Below, in pieces: positions 49,775 through 57,523 of a stretch of 64,000 nt of DNA. The stretch is taken from the NCBI RefSeq assembly GCF_034058155.1, contig NZ_CP139148.1:3782001-3846000 (forward strand), given 5' to 3'. The notes beneath the pieces are model-generated. The model was not told the DNA's origin and made no database searches. It worked only from the letters and a program-made list of their open reading frames with translations. Each line of letters starts with the position of its first letter. Position 1 is the first letter of the stretch. The position numbers and the translations under genes were made by a program. The DNA comes from Flavobacterium sp. KACC 22761 (GTDB lineage: Bacteria > Bacteroidota > Bacteroidia > Flavobacteriales > Flavobacteriaceae).

Positions 49775-50782
49775 ATGAAAGCATTTATCATTAATAAATA
49801 TACTAAAGGGGCTCTTCAGCTTGCAGATGTTCCAACTCCTGTTGTAGGTAACAGCGATGTTTTGATTGAGGTCTATTCAGCAGGGGTTAATCTTCTGGAT
49901 TCAAAAATTAAAACTGGAGAATTTAAATTGATTCTTCCCTATAAACTGCCTATGATTCTGGGGCATGATGTAGCAGGTATCGTTGCGAAAGTGGGAAAAA
50001 ATGTCAAGAAATTTAAAGTTGGGGACAAGGTATATTCCCGTCCTGCAGATTACCATGTAGGAACCTTTGCTGAGTATATCTCTGTAAATGAGAAAGATGT
50101 GGCATTTAAGCCCAAAAATATTTCAATGAACCAGGCCGCTTCTATTCCGTTGGTGGCACTAACGGCATGGCAGGTGCTGGTTGAGCGTGCAGATTTAAAA
50201 AATGGGCAGAAAGTATTCATACAAGCCGGTTCAGGAGGTGTGGGGACAGTAGCTATACAGCTGGCCAAATATCTTGGTGCACTCGTTGCCACAACTGCCA
50301 GTAATAAGAGCTTTGAATTGCTTAAAAACCTTGGTGCTGATGTACTGATCGATTACAAAACACATGATTTTGAACATATACTTAAAGATTATGATGCTGT
50401 ATTAAACAGCCAAGATCAAAAAACACTTGAAAAATCATTAAACATTTTAAAGCCAGGCGGTAAGATCATTTCTATTTCAGGACCGCCGACACCTGAATTT
50501 GCTAAAGAGATGGTTTTGCCATGGTATGTTAAAATGATTACAATGCTGCTTAGTTTTGGCATAAGAAATAAAGCTCAAAAGAAACATGTGAACTTTAGTT
50601 TCCTATTTATGAGGGCTGAAGGGATTCAGTTACAGGAAATTACAAAACTTATTGAAGCTGAAATTATTGAGCCAATAGTAGATAAAGTATTTGCTTTTGA
50701 ACAAACAAATGAAGCGCTGGAATATGTAGAAGGCGGCCGTGCAAAAGGTAAAGTTGTAATACAGATAAAGAGTGAGAAATAG
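49775..50782 (+). CDS. zinc-independent NADP-dependent alcohol dehydrogenase/quinone reductase (MDR)
   Basis: A 335-residue medium-chain dehydrogenase. It starts MKAFIINKYTKGALQLADVPTP and has GHDVAGIVAKVGKNVKKFKVGDKV and the cofactor loop QAGSGGVGTVAIQLAKYLGA. The Cys/His ligands of zinc-type enzymes are absent, which places it in the quinone-oxidoreductase-like group. It is translationally coupled to the SDR gene upstream. The pair suggests detoxification of an unsaturated or carbonyl compound sensed by the TetR regulator; this is an inference. Confidence 0.92.
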   Translation: MKAFIINKYTKGALQLADVPTPVVGNSDVLIEVYSAGVNLLDSKIKTGEFKLILPYKLPMILGHDVAGIVAKVGKNVKKFKVGDKVYSRPADYHVGTFAEYISVNEKDVAFKPKNISMNQAASIPLVALTAWQVLVERADLKNGQKVFIQAGSGGVGTVAIQLAKYLGALVATTASNKSFELLKNLGADVLIDYKTHDFEHILKDYDAVLNSQDQKTLEKSLNILKPGGKIISISGPPTPEFAKEMVLPWYVKMITMLLSFGIRNKAQKKHVNFSFLFMRAEGIQLQEITKLIEAEIIEPIVDKVFAFEQTNEALEYVEGGRAKGKVVIQIKSEK

Positions 50783-50792
50783 TAAATGCAGG

Positions 50793-50827
50793 GAGTAAAA
50801 CCTCATTGATTAATGCAGGTTTTGCTC
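50793..50827. terminator. long stem-loop after the dehydrogenase gene
   Basis: GAGTAAAACCT pairs with AGGTTTTGCTC (one G-T) and inner CATT/AATG extends it. There is no T-run directly after, so it may be a transcript end or processing structure rather than a strict intrinsic terminator. Confidence 0.5.
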
Positions 50828-50859
50828 TCAGGCTATCATAAGTTTTTTAATCGCTTCGA

Positions 50860-51774
50860 ATGCAAAAAATTAGCAAGAGTCCAAATAATACTACTGAGTA
50901 TCATCTGAATCAATATCAGCAGAATCTGCCAAAGTTTTCTGTGTACGAAATTGATAATTATTTAAAAAAATATGATAAAAAAAGAAGGAAAGTTCATGCC
51001 GAAAAGCACTATCAGATCATTTGGTTTAAAAAGGGGAATGGAAGATATTTTGTTAATTTCAAAGCATACGATGTTGACCAGAATACTCTTTTCTTTCTCA
51101 CTAAAGATGATGTTCATTATTTCGACAGGAATACTAATTACATAGGAATCTTGATTCAGTTCAATGAAGAGTTCCTAATTCAGAATAACAAGGATATTGC
51201 CTTTTTTTCGAAACACAGCCTTTTGAATGATCACAAACAGCCTGCTTGTTCACTTACCCGAGATGATGCCTTTATTTTAGAAGAATATTTAAAGCTGATC
51301 AAAAATGAATTGAAAGATAAAAATCAAACCAGTCATGAAGAACTATTAAGGTCTTACCTCAAAGCATTTCTCATTCAGGTTCAGTACAGATGGGAAAAAG
51401 CAAATCTACATGACGGGCGCCGGATTTTGCCTGAGTATAAAAAGCAGCAGCAATTAATAAAATTTGTTGGTCTGGTAGAGGAAAATTATAAAAAAGATCT
51501 AAAAGTCTCCCAATACGCAGATCTCATGCAGATCTCATCCAAGACATTATCGGGTCTTACCAGTCAATTGTTAGATAAAAGTCCTTCGGAAATTATTTGT
51601 GAAAGGATTGTAGCAGAAGCAAAAAGAATGCTCCTTGATACTAATTACAATATCAGTAAAATTGGCTATTGTCTGGGTTTTGATGATGACTCTTATTTTG
51701 TAAAATATTTTAAAAAACATACGAGTATTTCACCTTTGGATTTCAGGAGGTTCAGCTTAAAAGAAATATTTTAA
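50860..51774 (+). CDS. AraC-family transcriptional regulator
   Basis: A 304-residue regulator. Residues 20-165 form an AraC-binding cupin-like sensor (EKHYQIIWFKKGNGRYFVNF, LFFLTKDDVHYF). Residues 205-300 form the AraC HTH (LKVSQYADLMQISSKTLSGLTSQLL and ISKIGYCLGFDDDSYFVKYFKKHTSISPLDFR). It is in the direction of the SDR operon but separated by a stem-loop, so it may be independently expressed. The target is not known. Confidence 0.9.
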   Translation: MQKISKSPNNTTEYHLNQYQQNLPKFSVYEIDNYLKKYDKKRRKVHAEKHYQIIWFKKGNGRYFVNFKAYDVDQNTLFFLTKDDVHYFDRNTNYIGILIQFNEEFLIQNNKDIAFFSKHSLLNDHKQPACSLTRDDAFILEEYLKLIKNELKDKNQTSHEELLRSYLKAFLIQVQYRWEKANLHDGRRILPEYKKQQQLIKFVGLVEENYKKDLKVSQYADLMQISSKTLSGLTSQLLDKSPSEIICERIVAEAKRMLLDTNYNISKIGYCLGFDDDSYFVKYFKKHTSISPLDFRRFSLKEIF

Positions 51775-51808
51775 TACTAAGCATTAACCACATCTATTAA
51801 AGTGAAGA

Positions 51809-52348
51809 TTAAAATCCACTGCTTCCATCATCGACACTAGTTTTATTACGCTTAAACGGCTTAGCAATATTTGAAAAAAAATTATTAAATATAAAATTAA
51901 GCTGGAATGCATTAACGAGCTGATCAGCTGTTTCTCTGGGCATTACTTCGCGAGAATACGAAGGTTCAATTTGGATATCATTATTAAGAGATAATCCCAA
52001 ACCGACAGTGAAGCGGTTGCGGTCAAAAAAATCAGGACCGCCGACAGCACTTTTGGTTTTAAAAAAGACTTCATCAGATGCAAATGCGTAAATTGGTATT
52101 TTATTTATTTTCAAATAATTTATTGGACAAACAGCTTTTACTTGAAATCGAAACCGCTCAACTGCCTCATAATTTGAATTTTCATTCTCCAGATGCCTGT
52201 CCTCGAATCTGGCCCTTAAATTTACTTTAAAACTTTCTTTTGTAAATAAGCTGTAAGTTGCCTGAAGGGCACTTCTGAATTCCGGAGTTTTTTCCTGATT
52301 CAATTCCGGTACATTTTTATTGTGAAAATAAGCGTAAAATATAGACAA
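51809..52348 (-). pseudogene. DUF2490-like outer-membrane protein, N-terminus lost
   Basis: 178 residues of a beta-rich protein match the C-terminal two thirds of DUF2490: NLRARFEDRHLENENSNYEAVERFRFQVKA, IPIYAFASDEVFFKTK, FFDRNRFTVGLGLSLNNDIQIEPSYS. The usual family length is about 230 residues with a signal peptide; here the frame opens only with a TTG at 52348 and an in-frame TAA stands just upstream. The break sits at the junction with a recombinase remnant (52378 onward), so insertion or deletion of a mobile element probably removed the 5' end. Confidence 0.72.
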
Positions 52349-52377
52349 CTTCCATTAGCAACTCCACTCGGATCTGG

Positions 52378-52530
52378 TCCATAGGAGGAGAGACCGGGTG
52401 GTATTACGCCGAAAATTTCACTATTAAAGAAAATAAAGTACAAACCGCTAGAGTTAACAAAATAGTAGAGGGTATTTACTTGATTAACAAAGAGTTAGAT
52501 AGTGAAAAAAAAAAACGGGACAAAAGATGA
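52378..52530 (+). pseudogene. serine recombinase C-terminal remnant 2
   Basis: About 45 residues: WYYAENFTIKENKVQTARVN then KIVEGIYLINKELD, ending in a TGA inside the following hairpin. It aligns with remnant 1 (PENFTFEEKK-IRTARINEMV-CIYLVNNRL) and with its A-run and hairpin, so both come from related elements. Nothing of the catalytic domain remains. Confidence 0.62.
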
Positions 52531-52549
52531 TTTTTATCTTTTGTCCCGT
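52506..52549 (-). terminator. minus-strand terminator hairpin 2
   Basis: ACGGGACAAAAG pairs perfectly with CTTTTGTCCCGT (12 bp); the + A-run before it is a T-run on the minus strand. It is nearly the same sequence as hairpin 1. Confidence 0.82.
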
Positions 52550-52552
52550 AGA

Positions 52553-52674
52553 GTGACCTCAAAGGGACAAATTTCAACATTTTTTTTGGATGATTTGAAG
52601 AAATTGGCTTATTATATGTAGTTATCTGTCCTCCAGTGGCTTTGGTAATTTGGTTTAGATGTCCTGTTGGGGAT
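52553..52674. repeat. dispersed repeat copy 2
   Basis: About 120 bases shared with 62140-62260: TTTTTGGATGATTTGAAG, AAATTGGCTT, TATATGTAGT, TCTGTC, TTTGGTTTAGATGTCCTG and TTGGGGAT. It directly follows hairpin 2. Confidence 0.8.
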
Positions 52675-53044
52675 CAAAGGAAATGAAGCGTCAAAAAACA
52701 AATCGGTAGCGCCTTATTCTTAAAGCCGCCTTAACTTTTTATGGCAAAAAAGGTATCGACTCCAGCAACTCCATTCCTGTATTTTGCAGTTCTAATTAAT
52801 TCTATATTGCAAAATGAAAAAAATTAAAGGAAAATTAAAACTTGTAAGATTTTTAATTATTTTTATGTAATTATTTAGTATGCAATACTATAAGTAAAAT
52901 ATTGAGAGAATTTATAGGGGTCTAGTACTATTAATTACTGGATAGGTGCGATATTATTAATTACATTAACATTGCAATGATGGGGGCTTATGCTTGTTGA
53001 ATAACTAAAGAAGAAGATATATAACTGCTAAAATTTGATATATT

Positions 53045-54499
53045 ATGAAAAAAAGTCTCTTTGTTTTTTCATTTGTGTTGCTATTGGCGGCCTGCAACCA
53101 AAAACCATCTGCAAATTCCGGTGAGAAAGCCGATATTGAGGGTGCTGTTTCGGCAGAATTCAAACCTGCCAACATCAAGGAACAGATTGTTTACCAGCGC
53201 GCAATTGAAGCTTTAGTATGGGGGATACCTGCCGTTAATTATGACCTTATGCTTCAGGCAATGCTGGGCAGCACCAAAGGGAAACAAAATGAGATCATAT
53301 TTTGGTCAAAACCCGTAGACTGGCATAATCAGACATTAACGCCAAATCCTGACGCGATTTACTTTATGTTTTTTTTCAACACAAAGGATGCCGGGCCAAT
53401 AGTCATAGATGTCCCTGCGGCAGCAAATGGCTCCTTTGCCGCCAATATTGACAATATCTGGCAGATGCCCCTTGAAGATGCAGGACCTTATGGAGCCGAT
53501 AAAGGCGCAGGCGGCAAATATCTGATACTGCCGCCTGACTATAAGGAAGATATTCCTAAAGGATACATTGTACTGAAAGCCGATACCTATGAGGGTTATG
53601 GATTATTCCGCTCCAACCTGCCCAGCCACAGTGATGCCGATATAGTGACTGCCGTCAATTACGGCAGACAGCTAAAGCTATATCCGCTTGCCAAAGCCAA
53701 AAATCCCGGTGAAACAAAATATACAGACGTGAAGGATGTACTTTACAATTCTGTTATACCTTATAACAGCCGGTTTTTCATCTCTCTTAACCGCATTGTG
53801 CAAAGCCAGCCTATGCTGGAGCGCGATAAGGCGATGATTGATAAACTAAAAAGCATAGGCATTGAAAAGGGAAAAAGCTATAACCCTGATGCACGAACCA
53901 CCGAGATTCTGAATGCAGCGGCAAAAGGTGCACATGACTATTTGGAAGCAATGCTTGAAAAGGGCTTCCCTCCGATAAATCCTGATGCGAAGTGGGCTGT
54001 TCCCGCAATGCCGGAACTCGTCAAGGCGGGATCTTCGGGATATGCGGAATCTGATATTTATCCTACAGATGCCCGTGCATTAACCTATTCAATCGGTTAT
54101 GTAGGCATAAAACGCCTGGGTACAGCGCAAATATATCTTATTGCAGGAAAAGATAAGGAAGGCCGCGCGCTTGATGGCGATAAAACCTATATGCTCCACG
54201 TGCCAGCAAATGTGCCAACCAAGCAATATTGGTCGGCAACAGTCTACGACCGGACAACACATTGCCTTATCAAAAATCTGCCGCGTGCAAGCAGAGCATC
54301 GAATGCGACAGAGATCCAAAAGAACACAGATGGCTCGGTCGATATTTTCTTCGGCCCAAAATCCCCTGCAGGCAAGGAATCAAATTGGATCCCAACGGAC
54401 CCTAAAGGAAAATTTGAAGTATTATTCAGGCTTTACGGCCCAGAAAAGCCCTTTTTTGACAGGGTATGGAAACTTGGAGATATAGAAGAGGTTAAATAA
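53045..54499 (+). CDS. DUF1254/DUF1214 lipoprotein, paralogue 1
   Basis: A 484-residue lipoprotein (MKKSLFVFSFVLLLAACNQ, lipobox Cys17). It has a DUF1254 domain at about 50-200 (QRAIEALVWGIPAVNYDLM, NQTLTPNPDAIYFMFFFNTKDAGPIVIDVP) and a DUF1214 domain at about 370-480 (YMLHVPANVPTKQYWSATVYD, DIFFGPKSPAGKESNWIPT). The function of this pair of domains is unknown. The codon usage is visibly GC-richer than flanking genes (many CCG, GCC, GGC). It is paralogous to 54515 and 62868 and is followed by the second copy after 15 bases, likely one operon. Confidence 0.9.
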   Translation: MKKSLFVFSFVLLLAACNQKPSANSGEKADIEGAVSAEFKPANIKEQIVYQRAIEALVWGIPAVNYDLMLQAMLGSTKGKQNEIIFWSKPVDWHNQTLTPNPDAIYFMFFFNTKDAGPIVIDVPAAANGSFAANIDNIWQMPLEDAGPYGADKGAGGKYLILPPDYKEDIPKGYIVLKADTYEGYGLFRSNLPSHSDADIVTAVNYGRQLKLYPLAKAKNPGETKYTDVKDVLYNSVIPYNSRFFISLNRIVQSQPMLERDKAMIDKLKSIGIEKGKSYNPDARTTEILNAAAKGAHDYLEAMLEKGFPPINPDAKWAVPAMPELVKAGSSGYAESDIYPTDARALTYSIGYVGIKRLGTAQIYLIAGKDKEGRALDGDKTYMLHVPANVPTKQYWSATVYDRTTHCLIKNLPRASRASNATEIQKNTDGSVDIFFGPKSPAGKESNWIPTDPKGKFEVLFRLYGPEKPFFDRVWKLGDIEEVK

Positions 54500-54514
54500 T
54501 CAATTGCTAAACTT

Positions 54515-56005
54515 ATGGAAAAGAAACTCATCTGCGTGATTTTGATTGCAGCCTTGACGGCATGCAACCAAAATAAAAACAGTGATACGAAAACATCAAA
54601 TTCTAAAGGGATTGACAGCCTGGTGCCAGCCCAGGCAGCACGCGAGCTGCCAACGGGTCCCGACACAAATGTAAAAATTACTCAAGAATATGCCGCTTTG
54701 GCGGCTAAAGAGGCCTATTTTTGGGCATGGCCGCTGGTAAACATGTACAACCGCCGAATGGCTTTCAAGGATGTAAAAGAGCTGGCCCTGTCCGGACCTC
54801 TGCTTATGGCTCCGCTCAATCAGTTTACCATGCTTACCGATTATGTGATACCTACGGAACGTGCTGTAGCCTGCCCGAACCAGGATGTGGTGTACGGTAT
54901 TGGATGCCTTGCTTTGGACCAATCGCCCGTTGTGGTGCAAGTGCCTGATTTTGGCAAACGTTTCTGGGTCTACCAGATAGTTGATCTGCGCACTGAAAGT
55001 TTCGCAAAATTGGGAAAGATGTACGACAATAAGCCGGGATTTTATTTATTGGCCGGACCGGACTGGAAAGGAGAGGTGCCTAAGGGAATAATAAAAGTTT
55101 TCCGCTCGTCAACCAATACTGGACTTGTGGGGCCCCGTGTTTTTCTGGATGACACAAAAGAAGACCGAAAAGCAATTCAGGAGGTACTCAAATCAGTGGT
55201 TATGTATCCCTTGTCTGATTATGACGGCAAAATGAAAACCATCGATTGGGCCAATATCAAAAAACTTCCCGGAGGCGAAGGAGGAAAAGAAGAAGCGGTA
55301 TGGGTGAACCCCCAGACATTCTTTGACGAGCTGCCTGTTGTGCTGGCAGATGCAAAGCCATTGCCAGGCGAGGAGGCGAAATACAAGCAGATACTTGCTG
55401 TAGTGGAAGCCGCCAAGAAAGACCCAAAACTGAAACAGGCGATGATCGATGCAGCCGTTGAGACAGAGCGTCAGGTAATAAAACCTTTAATGGAATTCCG
55501 CAGCTGGGGGATCCAATTGCCTTTTCACTGGTCAGGGGTAACGAACGGCGCATCGTGGGGCACGGATTATTTTACGCGCACTGCGGTAGCCAAATCCAAT
55601 ATCCTGGTCAATGCCCCTAATGAAACACGTTATTTTTATCAGGATCTGGATTCAGAAGGAGGCCGATTGAACAGCTCGAACAAATATAAAATTACTTTTG
55701 CCAAAGGGCAGCTGCCACCTGTTAATGGATTTTGGTCGCTTACGCTATATAACGAGCATCACTTTTTTGAAATCAACAAGCTCAACAGATATTCATTGGG
55801 CACAAAGAACAAGACAATGACATATAACCCGGACGGTTCGCTGACCATTTATATTCAATCAGTTCCGACTGATGCGAAAACCCAAAACAACTGGCTTCCG
55901 GCCGTTGAAAAGGGGGATTTTTCGCTTTATCTTCGCACTTACTGGCCAAAAGAGGAAGTAGTAAATGGAAAATGGACTCCGCCGGCAGTAATAAAAGTTG
56001 AATGA
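54515..56005 (+). CDS. DUF1254/DUF1214 lipoprotein, paralogue 2
   Basis: A 496-residue lipoprotein (MEKKLICVILIAALTACNQ, lipobox Cys17). It has DUF1254 at about 60-200 (AALAAKEAYFWAWPLVNMYNRR, CPNQDVVYGIGCLALDQSPVVVQVPDF) and DUF1214 at about 380-490 (PPVNGFWSLTLYNEHHFF, TIYIQSVPTDAKTQNNWLP). It is more distant from paralogue 1 than paralogue 3 is. GC content is again clearly above the window average, consistent with acquisition as a two-gene unit. No enzymatic motif is recognisable. Confidence 0.9.
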   Translation: MEKKLICVILIAALTACNQNKNSDTKTSNSKGIDSLVPAQAARELPTGPDTNVKITQEYAALAAKEAYFWAWPLVNMYNRRMAFKDVKELALSGPLLMAPLNQFTMLTDYVIPTERAVACPNQDVVYGIGCLALDQSPVVVQVPDFGKRFWVYQIVDLRTESFAKLGKMYDNKPGFYLLAGPDWKGEVPKGIIKVFRSSTNTGLVGPRVFLDDTKEDRKAIQEVLKSVVMYPLSDYDGKMKTIDWANIKKLPGGEGGKEEAVWVNPQTFFDELPVVLADAKPLPGEEAKYKQILAVVEAAKKDPKLKQAMIDAAVETERQVIKPLMEFRSWGIQLPFHWSGVTNGASWGTDYFTRTAVAKSNILVNAPNETRYFYQDLDSEGGRLNSSNKYKITFAKGQLPPVNGFWSLTLYNEHHFFEINKLNRYSLGTKNKTMTYNPDGSLTIYIQSVPTDAKTQNNWLPAVEKGDFSLYLRTYWPKEEVVNGKWTPPAVIKVE

Positions 56006-56052
56006 TGCTTTGAGATTGTAGCTTTACAAGAAGTTTGGGTTTGATATTATAT

Positions 56053-56226
56053 TTATGACTTAAACTTGCCCAGGCTCTTTTTTCTACGTTTTTGTTTTAA
56101 GAACAGCATACGCCAACTACTTGCCGCAAATTTAAAAAAGATGAAAAATCTGGTGTATGGGTCTTGCAAGGTTTTCACTTTTCGGACTCCCTTTTTTTTT
56201 GACGCATCAGCAGATCTGCCTACAAT
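56053..56226 (-). other. unassigned basic reading frame in the junction region
   Basis: An open minus-strand frame (end ...KTLQDPYTRFFIFFKFAASS then LKQKRRKKSLGKFKS) with a run of basic residues. The opposite strand is also open. I do not recognise either. It sits between the DUF1254 pair and a gene that has lost its 5' end, so it may be the tail of something deleted. Confidence 0.3.
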
Positions 56227-56230
56227 CAAA

Positions 56231-56975
56231 ATCACTAAATTTGAATAGAATAGATTACCCACAATATATTCCTACTACTGTGACGCCGTTTATTGAAACT
56301 AAAAAGAATCTGCTCTTGACTGGACAATATATGGGAGCCTTGCCGTTGAATAAAGTTGATACTTTTAAGTTTACTGCAAGAGTTGATTTTCAGACAAATG
56401 AAGTAGATTTTGTGAATAGCTATCCTAAAGATCTATATGGCAATAATTACAATTGGGAAGGAGAAATATTCACCACAGTATTTTCAACAATTCATCCCGA
56501 TGGAGATAAGCTTGTCTGCAGTTTCCCAGTATCCCACAATCTGCAAATAATAAATTTAAATAACAAAAAAACTCAGGAAGTCTATGCAGGAAGCAATGAA
56601 GTTGGAAATATCTCTTCCATTGAAAAGAGTGTCAGAAATGTTTCAAGAGAAGAATTAGTAGATCAGATCGTGAAACAAGATGAGTATGCAGCTATATTGT
56701 ATGACAAATATAGAAAAGTCTATTATCGTTTCTTATTAAAGGGGCTTTCTAGCGATGATAAAAAGAAATCTTTTAAAGACAAATCAATTGCTGTGATATT
56801 AATGGACAAAAATTTTAATTATTTAGGAGAAACTACTCTGGGGCAATGGAAATTTTGGAATTGGCGCAATAGCTTTGTTACCAAGGAAGGCTTAAATATT
56901 GAATATTTAGATGGTAATTTGGATGAAAGTGGCCTGACCTTAAAAATACTTAACATAAAAAAAAAGCACTCATAA
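56231..56975 (+). pseudogene. DUF4221/6-bladed propeller-like gene, 5' end lost
   Basis: About 245 residues of a beta-propeller-like protein: YPQYIPTTVTPFIETKKNLL, NYNWEGEIFTTVFSTIHPDG, YAAILYDKYRKVYYRF and the terminal FVTKEGLNIEYLDGN. This fits the C-terminal two thirds of DUF4221-like proteins (normally about 380 residues with a lipoprotein signal). The frame is open upstream to an ATG at 56157, but those residues have no family likeness and no signal peptide, so the true N-terminus is missing. It precedes a thioredoxin-like lipoprotein. Confidence 0.6.
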
Positions 56976-57017
56976 AAAAGTATAGTTTTTATAATTAACG
57001 ATTTAGATAAAGTAAAG

Positions 57018-57479
57018 ATGAAAAATAAAATTTTAATTATAGTATTTGCGTTTCTATCTTCTATGATAATTTCCTGTAAAAAGTCCGACGCTGAAATTGA
57101 AGCGGAGTACCTGAAAAATTCAATAGAAAAATTAAAGCTTGACCAAAATGTTAAATGGATTGTCATATTACCAGGCTTGGGATGTCATGGCTGTATTCAG
57201 GAAGGAGAAGTTTTTATGCAAAATTATATTGATAATAAAAATATAGTATTTGTATTGACCAAAATTGAGTCGCTGAAAATTTTGCAAAAAAAAACTGGTG
57301 TAAATTTAAAAGAGCATTCAAATATTTATATTGATAGAAATGCTGAATTTAATGTCCCGACCGATAATTCAATTTATCCATGTATTGTCGAAATTAAAGA
57401 AGGAGAGTTGGAATCAGTCGGTTTTCAGTCACCAAAAAATGGGGTTGCTTTCGATAAGCTAAAGCAACATATTCTGTAG
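57018..57479 (+). CDS. thioredoxin-like lipoprotein (TlpA-like), hypothetical
   Basis: A 153-residue lipoprotein (MKNKILIIVFAFLSSMIISC, lipobox Cys20) with a basic/acidic linker. The core KWIVILPGLGCHGCIQEGEVFM has a CxxC arrangement after a beta-strand, as in thioredoxin-fold proteins that sit next to propeller genes in Bacteroidota. The rest (NIYIDRNAEFNVPTDNSIYPCIVEIKEG) fits strands of the same fold. I infer a redox or tethering role, with no direct evidence. It is 42 bases after the truncated propeller gene. Confidence 0.65.
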   Translation: MKNKILIIVFAFLSSMIISCKKSDAEIEAEYLKNSIEKLKLDQNVKWIVILPGLGCHGCIQEGEVFMQNYIDNKNIVFVLTKIESLKILQKKTGVNLKEHSNIYIDRNAEFNVPTDNSIYPCIVEIKEGELESVGFQSPKNGVAFDKLKQHIL

Positions 57480-57523
57480 AAAAAAGTGTTGTCTTGATAA
57501 AAACATATTAAAAATTTATAGAA

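Larger units (their letters stand above)
52349..53044. other. gene-free 696-base region with recombinase remnant 2 and repeat copy 2
   Basis: It lies between the broken DUF2490 gene and the first DUF1254 gene. Besides the remnant, terminator and repeat listed separately, the second half (52680-53044) is AT-rich with no supported feature. Confidence 0.6.
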
